Positions 10,801-21,485 of a stretch of 64,000 bases of DNA are shown in pieces. The stretch spans positions 3,244,804-3,308,803 of the forward strand of contig NW_022985549.1 of assembly GCF_010093815.1 (NCBI RefSeq), read 5' to 3'. The position numbers were made by a program, and so were the translations under genes. Every line of letters starts with the position of its first letter. Within the stretch, counting starts at the first letter, position 1. This DNA is from Pseudovirgaria hyperparasitica. Its lineage: Eukaryota; Ascomycota; Dothideomycetes; Acrospermales; Acrospermaceae. A model generated the notes under the pieces. The model was not told where the DNA came from and searched no databases. It worked only from the letters and a program-made list of their open reading frames with translations.

Positions 10801-12413
10801 CTCCGGCTAGCAATTGTCCCAAGGAAGAGCCCATGCTGGCATGTGATGTCGAGTGTGGCGGTGCAGACGCTCAAGGCAATTGCAAAGGGCTTCAACTCGA
10901 GCCTCCAAACGGTCGTCTAATGTGGCAGGGATGCCCTTGCTGGAACGACACGCAAACAAGTTTCCCTCATCCAGCTGCGGTAAACCAGACTGTCTTTCCG
11001 CATCCGGCTCCGGCTCTGCCGAAACAAGAAAACCAGACAGTCTTTCCTCACCCGGCTCCCCCGGGCTGGGAAGAGGATCAGGTCCGGATTAAGGAGTTAT
11101 TGCGTCCCAAATGTCCCCAGGCACAGTCCATGTTGGCGTGTAACACCGAGTGCGGTGGCGTAGATGCGAGAGGCAAATGTATTGGCCTTCGAAACTACAA
11201 CATGATGTGGGCGGGATGCGATTGCTGGGACGACTCGAAGAGAGGTAGACCTCATCGGGCTTCGCATCGCAGACCAAGTCGCTATCGCAGGCCAAGACCC
11301 TATCGCCACCGACGACCGCATCGCAGACTGAGACGGCCGACGAGCTTCCCCCACCCAATCGACCCGAACTACATGGAATGGCTGCGCCAGTTGAATGAGA
11401 CGCTACCACACGATACATTCAACGTGACATGTTCGGAGAAGAGCGTTCAGAGCGTGCCGGATAAATTCACAACACCCACAGAGAATTTTGACATCAACAC
11501 GCTGATGATGCGGATGCGCGATGGTAAGTGCTATCGGTCGAGCGATCTCTAATGTAGCTGTGCGGCAACTGACACTATCCCAGTTATCTGCAACAACAAG
11601 TGCGAGGTTCCGGCTGGACTACAGGACTACTACGTCAAGACCAAACAGGACGATAAAAAGGCCGATTGTGAGCTCTCAGTGGGCATAAAGGCCAACGACG
11701 GCGATATCGAGGCGTACATGTACCGAGCAACTCCAATTACGGAACAACTAAGGCAGACATGCTGGAACGACACCGAGGCTGGTAAGTTCGTTCTTTCAAA
11801 GCCCATCTGGCTGGGTGTGCTAACGTTGTCAGTCATCAGCAAGTGTATCAAGAACGGTCCCAACAAGGGTTGGGGAAACGGCCCCGACGGCCAATTCTAC
11901 GAGACAGGTTTCCGTCATCTGAACGGTGATGGCTCGAAACACGACAAATTCAGCAGCGACGAGACGCTCAAGCCACCGGGTAAAAAGATTGTGCCAACCT
12001 TGAAAGATGGCTCCCTCGAATGTGGCGAGGATATCGATGGCAACGGCGCCAAAATAGACGACTGTGAACATATCCAGCTATCATATGGTTTCTCAACTCA
12101 TAATCAGACCGAATGCAAATCACACGGCGACCAACTCGATGAAGCTGGCGAGAAAATCGGGAGCTGGTGCCTTGTCGAGGAACACAGCTCGTGTGCTTTC
12201 GTCATTGCAGATGCCAAGGACCACTCTAGCGAAATCACCTCAAATGATTTTAACGACTTCAGACTTCACACGCATAACAAATGCGAAAAGTTCGGGACGG
12301 GTACGGTTGTGGCGGCTGGGGATGCGGAGGAAGACATGGGCTTGTCCGTCCAGACGCTGTGCTTTGTGAACAAACACCACCCGGAACTCTGTAGTACAAA
12401 GAAAAAGAGCTAA
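7830..12413 (+). CDS. Large secreted modular protein: collagen-like repeats, Ala/Gly block, repeated Cys modules
   Basis: Four exons (7830-7977, 8023-11523, 11584-11781, 11833-12413) give 1475 aa. Order: signal peptide (MAKFTAHIVVGLSLLSAAAQA); an N-terminal Cys region (RKCGCCP, then CSECGG...GCKC); a collagen-like GSPGSSGSPG region (about residues 155-365); an Ala/Gly block (AAGNVAGGAAG repeats, about 455-712); a poly-Gly run; and a Pro-rich region. Next come four Cys modules of the type C-x3-TC-x-GDD-x-N-x-CTxGPExGCxC (about 827-973), then two of the type C-x2-ECGG-x5-G-x-C...W-x-GCxCW. FPHPA motifs and an Arg/His/Tyr/Pro stretch alternate with them. A C-terminal domain of about 300 aa (ICNNKCEVP, QTCWNDTEA, NGPNKGWGNGPDG) closes the protein. 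Secretion and many disulfides suggest a cell-wall or extracellular-matrix role. No catalytic domain is recognised. Confidence 0.8.
8415..8604 (+). repeat. 90-bp tandem repeat inside the collagen-like region
   Basis: A 90-bp unit starting GGGTTTGCTGGGTCTTC at 8415 is repeated, apparently identically, at 8505 and begins a third, partial copy at 8595. Each unit encodes a 30-residue block beginning GFAGSSGSPGSRESSG. Near-identity suggests recent slippage or unequal crossing-over, so allele length may vary between isolates. Confidence 0.9.
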
Positions 12414-12864
12414 GCGAGGCTTACTAACGGTACCTATTAGCTACCTACCTAGTGAAAAGATATATTAGTCTGATATTAATAAGACGGCTGTAGATAGAGT
12501 GAATAGAAAGGTATTATATACGCGTCTCTACATGCGTTTTCTTGGGAACTCTAACACAAAGTTCTGGCTACTAGGAGCTGATGAAAGCTTGGCGCTAAGT
12601 TCTATGCCCTAAGTAAGCCCTCTAGCGATCATAGAATCTAACTAATCCCTACTGTCTGATCATTGCCGGTTAATTGTTCTTGTAGATGTACGTAGAGGCG
12701 ATGTAATCAGTCAACATCGTTGCTTGTGGCGGCCTGATTGTTTCTCCACAGCGGCTTGATTGGCGGCTTTGGAACAATGATAAGGTTGAACGAGTACCAT
12801 GAATATGCATTGCATTGTCAGAAACACACTGTCTCTGCGTGTCGGGTAAGATACGCCAAGTCCG
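12414..12864. other. Intergenic, nothing recognised
   Basis: These 451 bp between two converging genes hold only the two 3' flanks. The sequence is AT-rich around 12,440-12,530 and contains no coding frame I can support. Confidence 0.5.
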
Positions 12865-13337
12865 TCAATTCTCGTTTGTCTCAAGAGCCCTCTTTACCAG
12901 CTCAGAGTCAAGGTATGCTCGAACCTCGACAATGCTGTCTCCTTCCCATCTACAGACCCAAGCATACCTTTCTCTCGTCAGTCTACCAGAGCCCTTCGCT
13001 ATCTTTGCACAGCAGCAGTTGGTCCCACTCACCTATTCTTGAAGTCCATCCCGTTCTTACAAACCGCATCCGCCGCCAACTCCGTCACGCTCCACTCCTG
13101 ATCATCCCCACCAATCACATTCCGAACCTTCAACTGGATTGGCTCCTTGAAGATTGCATTCAATCGTTTTATGGTCCCGTCTACGAACGCCGTGCGTGAG
13201 GCGTAGAGGCCGCTGAGTGGGTGCGTGCCCATGACGGTCCATTGCACGTTTTCGGCAACGTGCTCGAAGAACTGCTCGTACTGGGCGCTGGCAAGGTGGT
13301 TGAAGATGAGCTCAATGTCGGGACGAGAAGGTGCCAT
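12865..13337 (-). CDS. SnoaL-like / NTF2-fold small protein
   Basis: Two exons (13337-13033 and 12949-12865) joined across an 83-nt intron (GTGAGT...CTGTAG) give 129 aa. The intron lets the frame pass the stop at 13029 and yields the expected C-terminal strand WEGDSIVEVRAYLDSELV. The start APSRPDIELIFNHLASAQYEQFFEHVAENVQW and the phrase THPLSGLYASR are typical of fungal SnoaL-like/ketosteroid-isomerase-like proteins of the NTF2 fold. These bind small hydrophobic ligands and are often linked to polyketide or detoxification chemistry. The actual substrate cannot be inferred. There is no signal peptide, so it is probably cytosolic. It is divergent from the RraA-like gene, with 588 bp between the two starts. 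Confidence 0.8.
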
Positions 13338-13925
13338 TTCAAAGGGACTAGGCTGTAAAGAGTCGGACGGAAGAGGTTTTATAGTTGGTTGTCAGTCTTA
13401 GCGCGTTAGTCCAGGGGCGTTGTTGGATGGCTATATATGCGCCGTGGAAGTCGTAGCGGTCGGAGCAGACGTATCGTCCAAACCTATCGAAATTCATGAG
13501 GGACTACCACAGACCTGACGAGATAGGCTCGATAGACAACCGGCAATCGTGGTCTCGCTATAGTCATCATTATCGTAATTACGACGGGCTGCCTCCGTGT
13601 CGCTTCTGTTGCCGTCACAGCCGCCATGGAGCCGGTTCCGGAGCTGCTCAACGGACGCCCGGTTTCGGGTGTGATGTTATCCGGTGTCGGCCGTACATCA
13701 CGTCTACTTTGTAAACTTTGTAAATGCTTCAAGCGAACGCGGATGTCATATAGTCATGTTTAAAGTTGTTGTTGATGATGATGATGGTTGCAGCTTCTGG
13801 GGGCCTCGCTTAGCCGCTGGAGAACGGACTTTTCCCGTCTGCGGTGGCGGCCGCCCTTCAGGCTCTCATTTAACAACCGCCGTAGAACCCTCGTGGCCCG
13901 CTGCAAGGCTCTGCCATCATTGAAA
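13338..13925. promoter_or_regulatory. Divergent promoter region between SnoaL-like and RraA-like genes
   Basis: This 588-bp spacer separates two diverging starts. A TATA-like TATATAT at 13432-13438 lies about 95 bp upstream of the SnoaL-like start. Short frames here look like noise. Confidence 0.4.
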
Positions 13926-14760
13926 ATGTCTAGTCTTGTGAAGGCGCTACGGCCTTTTGCATCCTGCGATGTGAGTACATCCCCGCGTGGCGCATCCATC
14001 CTAAACAACCCGTAGATTGGCGACGCGCTTGTAAAGCTCGGAGTACCCTTGGGAGGCTATATAAATGACCTGCGCATGTTCAGCCCGCATAGGGCTGGCG
14101 ATCTTGATAAAAAGACACCCACAATGATCGGTGAAGCAGTCACAGTGAAGGTCAGTCATGGATCGGCTGATTATGTGCTAAGCTCACTGGCGTCAAGATG
14201 GTGCGTGCCGATGATACCGAAAGCCCCAGACCGGAGAAGCATTTTGCAGACGCAAACGAGGCCGGCAAGGTCATGTTTATCTCCCAGCCTCCATCAATGT
14301 ATTCTGCATGCTTTGGTGGCTTGATGGCGGCGCGGGCGAAGAAGCTTGGTGCTGCCGGCGTTGTGGTCAACGGCCGGTTCCGCGACATCGAAGAGATTCA
14401 AGATATGGGTCTTCCAGTACGTGGTCTCTACTCGTGCGGGCAAATGTGTCGGGTACTAACATTCCATCGTAGCTTTTTGCGAGAGAGCAATCTATTCTTG
14501 GGTCAAATTCGTTTACCAGAGCATCTGAGATCAATGTACCAGTGAAGGCCAGACGCAACGCGTATTCAAGGAGCTATCTATGGATCAACCCTGGAGATCT
14601 CTTGGTGGGTGACAAGGACGGCGTTGTCTGTGTGTCTCCTTCGTTGGTGGATCAAGTTGTGCAGCTCTGCCAAGAACGAAAGGAGATCGACGAGAAGACT
14701 CTGGCAGCTCTGGCCGAGGGCATGAGCATGGGTGAAGCGTTAGCGAAATTTAGGAAATAG
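13926..14760 (+). CDS. RraA-like / HMG-CHA aldolase-family protein
   Basis: Four exons (13926-13970, 14016-14150, 14198-14416, 14473-14760) give 228 aa through introns of 45, 47 and 56 nt. The family hallmarks are IGDALVKLG near the N-terminus, the glycine-rich AAGVVVNGRFRDIEEI (the G-x-x-R-D site that helps bind the metal and the keto-acid substrate) and the C-terminal GDLLVGDKDGVVCVSPSLVDQV. In fungi these RraA-like proteins are annotated as 4-hydroxy-4-methyl-2-oxoglutarate aldolases or oxaloacetate decarboxylases rather than RNase E regulators, since fungi lack RNase E. The reaction is therefore probably metal-dependent retro-aldol cleavage or decarboxylation of a small keto acid. Length is normal for the family. 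Substrate is unknown. Confidence 0.85.
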
Positions 14761-15202
14761 AAATTCTTGATAGAGAGAACGCAGCCAGAGGCAGTGAGTG
14801 ACGTGATCATCATCATGATGAGCCGCCGAATATTGAGAAAACAATGACAAGTCTGGGAGGATTTTCTTGAGCCTACGAGACCCTTTGCACATGTCTAATG
14901 GTACACCTAAAATGATTCATAACACAACTGTGCTTGAGTATCATTGATGGAAGTTGGGTGAGGCTGGACGGTAAGAGAGGATTGGGCACAAATTCCAACT
15001 GCGGCCTCGAGGGAATAGGTAGAATAGAGCATCCTGTTCTGATATATACGCCGGGGAATGCTGCGGTTGCACGGCCAGCTACCATAGCATAGCACCAGCA
15101 TCTCCAATTACTTACAGTTGCAACACAACTTCGCATTCGAAAAGCATGTCGATCCGGCCGTGACGAGTACACTGAGCGTCCCATGCTGTCCTCTCTGTGG
15201 AT
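14761..15202. other. Intergenic, promoter region of the CLC gene
   Basis: These 442 bp between the co-oriented RraA-like and CLC genes contain no coding frame I can support. They presumably hold the 3' end of the first and the promoter of the second. Confidence 0.4.
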
Positions 15203-18043
15203 ATGTCCAGCTCATCACCAAGCCCGCCCTTCCAACAGGGCGAGGCATCATCCAGTCGCGATCCCCCGAGGCAAACAACTGTAGAGGACGAGAACGACGA
15301 TGAGGATGCTCTACTCTCCTCGGATCCGTTGGAAGGCCAGACGACTGAGCGGTGAGCAAGCCTGCTCATATATACTGATGGCATTGAGCCTAACACTATG
15401 ATAGCATATCCTTTAAGCGCAAACAGAAAGCTTCAAAGCCAGGCTTATCTATGCCGCGCTTCTTCTCTGCCACGACCGACGCCAATCGCGACGATAGACC
15501 ATTCCTCCCAAGTCAAGCCCCCTCGTCTCGAGACACACGCGCTCGAAGTGGCACGGATTCAACAGAAGTCATATTGAATTACCTCGACTCACATGGGGAT
15601 GCTGGGCCACAGCTTCAAGACGCGAAGCATGCCAGCGCGATGGACTGGTACGTGGAGGGGCCCGGAAGGCGCGTTGGATACGACGATCTCACAGCCATCG
15701 ATTGGATATTTGAATATGCGAAAGATAGACAGAGGCTAAGGTTTCTTTTCTCGGACACATCAGGCATCATGGGACACCTCCGGCAGCTTGCAGATGCGAG
15801 CCAAATATGGTGGATACTGATAGCTGCGGGCATTGCCAGCGGCGCAATTGCGGCATTCATCGATATCGCTAGTGACTGGCTAGGAGATCTCAAAACTGGC
15901 GTGTGCAAGAACGTAGAGGGCGACGGTCACTTCTATCTGAGTAAACCATTCTGCTGTTGGGGATATTCGGACCTGTCTCAATGCCATGATTGGCATCCAT
16001 GGAGCTCTGCGCTTGGGGTACGGTCTGCCGGAGGTGGCTATATAATAGAGTACATTTTCTTCGTCGTATTTTCTGTAAGCTTGACGACTCTTTCGCGATT
16101 CTGGCGCTCATCACGGACAGGTCTCATTTGCAGCATTCGCAAGCCTTCTTGTACAAAACTACGCGCCTTACGCAAGACACAGTGGTATCCCCGAGATCAA
16201 GACGGTCCTAGGTGGGTTCGTCATCCGGCGCTTCTTGGGCGTTTGGACTTTGGCGATCAAGTCGTTGGGTCTCGTAAGATTTGCTGTTTCTCTTGTTGGA
16301 TGTGACTGATTGTAGATATAGTGTTTGGCTGTCGCATCTGGGCTATGGCTGGGTAAGGAGGGACCATTAGTTCACGTCGCATGCTGTTGCGCCAATTTGT
16401 TCATGAAGTTCTTCACTAGCATCAACGACAACGAAGGTACGTGGAACCCTGCATACACAAATGTCTTGCTAATCAGAACAGCTCGTAAACGAGAGGTGCT
16501 TTCTGCAGCGGCAGCGGCAGGAATCTCCGTCGCCTTCGGATCTCCAATCGGGGGCGTGCTTTTCAGTCTTGAGCAACTCTCCTATTACTTTCCTGACAAG
16601 ACCATGTGGCAGAGCTTCGTGTGTGCTATGGTGGCCGCTGTAACGCTCCAGGCGTGCAATCCCTTCCGGACTGGCAAGCTTGTGTTATACCAGGTCACCT
16701 ACCACAGCGGCTGGCACGCTTTCGAGATGGTCCCTTTTGCCTTGCTGGGAGTTCTGGGTGGCTTGTACGGAGGTCTTTTCATCAAGCTCAACATGTTTGT
16801 GGCCAAATGGCGGCAAGCAAACCCTATCTTCAAGGACCCTGTCGTTGAGGTCGTCTCAGTCGCATTGCTAACGTCAATCACCAACTTCCCCATTAAGTTC
16901 ATGCGCGCGCAAGCCTCTGAGCTGGTATACACATTGTTCGCCGAATGTGTGGACATCACCGACGATCAACTTGGTCTGTGCAAATCGGGCAAAGCGAATA
17001 CTGGGGTTGTTGCTCTGCTGATAATCTCCGCGCTGTTGGGGTTCCTACTTGCAGCGGTCACATTCGGTCTACAGATCCCTGCAGGTATCATCCTACCTTC
17101 AATCGCTGTGGGTGCCTTGTACGGGCGTGCTGTTGGCTTGACGGTTGAGGTTTGGCAGCAAGCGCATCCAGGCTGGCTCCCTTTCGCCTCTTGTGAACCA
17201 GATCGACCATGTGTCACTCCAGGGACATATGCCATCATAGGCGCGGCTTCCGCCCTTGGGGGCGCTACCAGAATGACAGTCTCAATTGTTGTGATCATGT
17301 TCGAGCTGACTGGCGCTCTAACTTATGTCTTACCGATCATGATTGCTGTCATGCTCAGCAAATGGATTGGCGACGCAATTTCGCCCAAAGGCATCTACGA
17401 GTCCTGGATTCACTTCAAAGGATACCCCTTTCTCGACAACCGTGATGAGAACAGCGCTTCTATCCCTGACGTACCTGCGTCTCGTATTTTCACCAAGCTA
17501 GAAGACTGCGTTGTAATCACTGTAACCGGCCACACAATCCAGAGCCTGCAAGACCTGCTGAAGCAGCATACGTTCCGTGGCTTTCCTGTCATTGACACGC
17601 CACGCGATGCGTTACTTCTTGGATACATTTCACGTACCGAACTCGCCTTCGCCCTCAACTCAGCACTCACCTCACGCTCCCTTTTCCCAGAAACAGAGGC
17701 ATACTTCTCCCATCAACCCCTCTCAGACCCGACTTGCAGCCTCGATCTACGCCCCTGGATGGACCAGACTCCAATCACATTAAACTTTCGCGCCAGCTTC
17801 CAGCTCACGCTGAATATGTTCCAGCGTCTAGGGTTGCGCTACGTGTTGTTCAATGACCGAGGAACGCTGAAGGGCCTACTTACGAAAAAGGATGTCTGGT
17901 ACGTGCTCAACGCCAACGACGACGAGAACGGAGTCTTGCGCGAGGAGAACGAGGAGCAAGAAGAAGGATTGCTGGGCGACAGCAGCCACGAAAACGGCCC
18001 GCCGAGTTGGGCAGAGCATGCAGAGCATTTCCCGGGGCTGTAG
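15203..18043 (+). CDS. CLC-family chloride channel / Cl-/H+ exchanger with C-terminal CBS pair
   Basis: Five exons (15203-15351, 15405-16074, 16121-16273, 16322-16436, 16482-18043) give 882 aa. After an acidic cytosolic N-terminus comes a multi-pass membrane core with the chloride-pathway signatures [24 protein letters not shown] and [17 protein letters not shown]. The gating glutamate in GKEGP is present, as in transporters of the ClC-3/4/5 and yeast Gef1 type; that these are Cl-/H+ exchangers of endomembranes is family knowledge. [26 protein letters not shown] follows. The cytosolic C-terminus, from about residue 690, resembles a CBS pair ([13 protein letters not shown]..., [25 protein letters not shown]). 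The intron at 16274-16321 has two possible acceptors; only the one at 16321 avoids an immediate stop. Vacuolar/Golgi or plasma-membrane location cannot be decided from sequence. Confidence 0.92.
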
Positions 18044-18525
18044 ATTCGTCACGGTCAGGCTGTCTGCATATAACAGTAATGTAAATGATAGTGTACGATA
18101 CATGGTGTACGAACTTTGCGCTCAATTTTTGACTTCCTCATATATAATATAATAACCTCGAAGCCTCCGCACCGGCTGCCGCGCAGTCATCGGCCGACTG
18201 ACTCACCGTGCGCTTCACCAATTCCCTGCGTCTAATTAATTAGACCACCGCCCAACCCCGCAAATCCGGAAATCTCACATGCCATAATTAGATGCCCGGT
18301 AGATCCACCCGCATCAACATCGGCATTCATCATCCGTAGCCCCACTCGCACACCACACCACGTTGGATTCTATTACCCGTTTTATCAAAGACGTCACGAA
18401 TACCACCAACCCAACCACTCAAACACTCTTAGCACCAACCCATGCTCCACATCCACAGCACTAGTCACTCTATATAGACATACACATAACTTTCCCCCAT
18501 TTCCCCAAAGACCCTGCCAGAGCAA
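18044..18525. other. Intergenic, promoter region of the poly-His small protein
   Basis: These 482 bp between co-oriented genes include the CLC 3' flank and a C-rich region from about 18,300 that is probably the promoter/5'UTR of the next gene. No coding frame is supported. Confidence 0.4.
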
Positions 18526-18603
18526 ATGTACGACTACAACTACATTGACAACTCGACTTCGTACCGCGAGGAACTGGACAATCTGAAGCGTAAATCCCGT
18601 GGC

Positions 18604-18657
<54 letters not shown>

Positions 18658-18879
18658 AAGCAGCTGCAGCAGCAGAACGAGAGTCTGGATAGGCAGCGTC
18701 GTAGCGGCAATCTTCCTGGCTGGCAATCCGATAGTGACGACAGCAACAATAATAACATGACCGGCCCCGCGAAACAGAGGCAGCGACACGACACGCTGGC
18801 GCAGAAGGCGGCGCGCAATCCGACGTTGTTGGGCGATCCGGTTAGTTTGAAGGCGGAGGAGGCGGCGGTGGCACCATCG

Positions 18880-18913
<34 letters not shown>

Positions 18914-19256
18914 AAGGGGAGGCAAATGCAGGGAAGGGCAAAGGTATGTACTTTACTCTTTCTTTCTTACATGTCTCTCTCTCTCCTTGCCAGTTTCGTT
19001 GCCCTATACATCATCCTACATCCCGTGTTCTTCCATCTCGATTCTCGAACCCCTCAAAAAACCCCTTTTCATGTCCCCAGACTATATTTTCCCTAACACA
19101 TCTACAGCCCCAACCCTCAAGCAGCGCGCTCTGCAGAACCGGTCCATGCTCGGCGACCCGGTGAGTCTGAAGGCGGAGACGACGGAGAGGGATCCCGTGG
19201 ATCATGATAACGGGCCTTCTTCGGCTGCGTCGTCGGATGGGAAGTCGAAGCTGTGA
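18526..19256 (+). CDS. Small low-complexity protein with duplicated LGDPVSLKAE motif and an 18-His run
   Basis: Two exons (18526-18943 and 19108-19256) joined through a 164-nt intron (GTATGT...CTACAG) give 188 aa. The N-terminus (MYDYNYIDNSTSYREELDNLKRKSRG) is followed by 18 consecutive histidines, a Gln/Asn/Ser-rich section and a Ser run. Two matching blocks stand out: TLAQKAARNPTLLGDPVSLKAE in exon 1 and TLKQRALQNRSMLGDPVSLKAE in exon 2. The exon-2 block starts almost at the splice junction, as if an exon had been duplicated. There is no signal peptide, membrane segment or known domain. From memory, LGDPVSLKAE occurs in short uncharacterised ascomycete proteins. Function is unknown and the protein is probably disordered. 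It converges on the multicopper oxidase gene, 232 bp away. Confidence 0.75.
18604..18657 (+). repeat. (CAT)18 microsatellite coding for poly-histidine
   Basis: Eighteen uninterrupted CAT codons lie within the small protein's first exon. A pure codon run is expected to be slippage-prone. Confidence 0.95.
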
Positions 19257-19488
19257 GATGCCGCGCCGGATGGAGGGGGTGGTTGTGTGTCTGTGTAGGA
19301 GAGTGTGCGTCGAATGGGCTTGATGTGGCTTGGAGGATGACGGATGGATGGAATGGACATGCACCAAGTATATATATATAAACACATATCTGCCTCCGTG
19401 CGCGGCATGTACAGGCACGCCTGAACACATACGTGCACACAGACACGGGGCGACGCGGGAATATAATAATATTACCATTACTAGTCGA

Positions 19489-21485
19489 CTAAGCATCTAC
19501 GTCCCGCGTAGCATGCCGTTGCTGCTGCTGCTGCTGCTGTTGCGCACAACTGCCCGTCCCGTCATACTGCTCCCAGACAATAGGGCTAAACGTTTCATTC
19601 CCATAGGAGCTGCCGCCGTACTCGAGATAGCCTGCGGCATACTCGATAGGTACGCTGCGGATGGCAGCGGCGTCGCCAATGACCCAGACGGTCTGCATGC
19701 CTGTCGTACACGGCTCATTAGCACATATTACCTCCCCTACTTCGCCATCCCCAAGACGAGGTGACGGCAGAACGAAGACTTACCCATAATCATGTGCTGC
19801 AAGGTATGGCAATGGACCATCCAGACGCCCGGCTGAGCCAGACGCACCCTCCAGGCGCGCCAGCCACTGACCCCGCCCGGCGTGGTCTTGAGACCGTAGC
19901 GATACAGCATCGTGGTGTCGCGCTCGACGGGCCGCCAGTGCCGCTCCTTGATCTTCGCCTCGTTGGCAACCGGGTCGTAGGTGCCGTTGCCGGAGCCGAT
20001 GTCGAAGACGTGCTGGCCGTGGGCGTGGAACGGGTGCACGTCGAGGCCGCCGCCGTTGTTGAACAGCGAGCCGGTGTTCTGGAATACGACCTCGATGACC
20101 TCGCCTTGTTTTGCCGGGAAGGCCTTGCTGATGGGGTCGTAGCCCTGGCTGGCGGGAGACGAGGCGGCAGCAAAGGAAGGGACGGCAGCCTCACCGGACT
20201 TGTAGATGTCGATTAGCAGTGGGGATTCGTAGACGGCTTCGGTCCAGGTGTAGTTGTTGCTGAACTTCCAAATCAGGTGCTGAGAGAAGGTCTGGATCTG
20301 GCTTGTGTTCAGGATGATGCGTCGCGTGACTTCCTCGAGCGCTGGGAAGTCGTGGCGTGGGTACAACGGCTGGAGGGCGTATTCGGCCCAGTCGTAGGTT
20401 GCGTTTGGGAGGGTGAGGGGGGCCACTGCAGGGGCTTTCGGGAGAGGCGAATCTGGTTCGTAGCGGAGGATGGCATAGCCACGGTAAACGGTAGGGCGAT
20501 CACGCGACTCGAATTGAATAAAGTAAGAGCTGCGCTGGGCGGCGGCGAGGTCAGCAGCAGATTTGGTGCTGAAGAGGATGTCGAAGCGATTTCCGCTTCC
20601 GAGCTGCATGCGATCAACCACGTGCGGCTCGGTGTAGTGGCCTTCGACGTTGATGATGGTGAGATTAGGATGTCCCTCAAAAGCGATGAGAGTGTGGGAG
20701 AGAGCGGTGCCACCGATGAAGCGGAATCTGTATGTCTTGCCAGGACGTACGTCGATGACTGGAAGGGAGCATTCCGAGGCCTCTGTTGGGGGTGTGTTTG
20801 GTACCCCCTTTCCGTTGAGCAGAATTGCGTTGGTCTCGCCGGACCATGTGAAGGGCACGCCCTGCAGACCTCCCTCAATTACTTCATCAGTCTTGTTGAA
20901 GTAGTCTGTGAGCATGAAGACGCGTTCCTCGTCGTAATCGTACGGCTTTCGGCCGCAGTCTTCAACAATTAACGGCCCAGCTGCGGTGAGCGCTTGGATG
21001 CCGACGTGAGAGTGATAGAAATAAGTTCCGGCGTCGTCTTCTTCGGCATATATCTCGTAGTCGAAGAAATGCTTTGCTGGGATGGGCCATTGAGTTGCCA
21101 GTGGGCTGCCGTCCGAGAAGGGGGCAACTCGCTGTGCCAGACCATGCCAGTGCTGCCACCACGTTAGTATTATATGCGCCCGAGATGGTTTCATACAGCT
21201 CACCATAGTTGTGTTCAATGATTCCATGTCGTTATACACCCGAATCCAGGTTGTCGAGCCCGGCTTCAAGCGAATCTCTGGACCCGGCGAGGTGCCATTT
21301 ACCAAAACCGATTTTCGAACCTGGCAAGCCACAGGAGCAGTGTCTTCTGTGATTCGGAGGATATAATCCGGCTGAAAGTCGTCGCCATGTTTGGCGCCGT
21401 GGCCTGCGGCGACGAAAGGCGCGATACTACATAAAACAAGTACAGCTGATAGGAGGAAAGACGAGACGGAAATGATGCCCTTCAT
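19489..21485 (-). CDS. Secreted multicopper oxidase, ascorbate-oxidase/laccase type
   Basis: Three minus-strand exons (21485-21204, 21152-19784, 19700-19489) give 620 aa with an N-terminal signal peptide (MKGIISVSSFLLSAVLVLCS). All four copper-ligand motifs are present: HWHGLAQ, YFYHSHVGIQ, VHPFHAHGQH and HCHTLQHMIMGM. The last Met, brought in by splicing, would be the axial T1 copper residue, suggesting a lower redox potential than Leu/Phe laccases. Several N-glycosylation sequons (NTT, NKT, NLT) fit a secreted enzyme. The first intron is 51 nt and in frame, so an unspliced reading also stays open, but it separates the first copper motif from its normal context. The C-terminus ends in an unusual poly-Gln tail (SCAQQQQQQQRH). 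Members oxidise phenols, ascorbate or pigment precursors using O2. The substrate is not predictable here. Confidence 0.9.
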
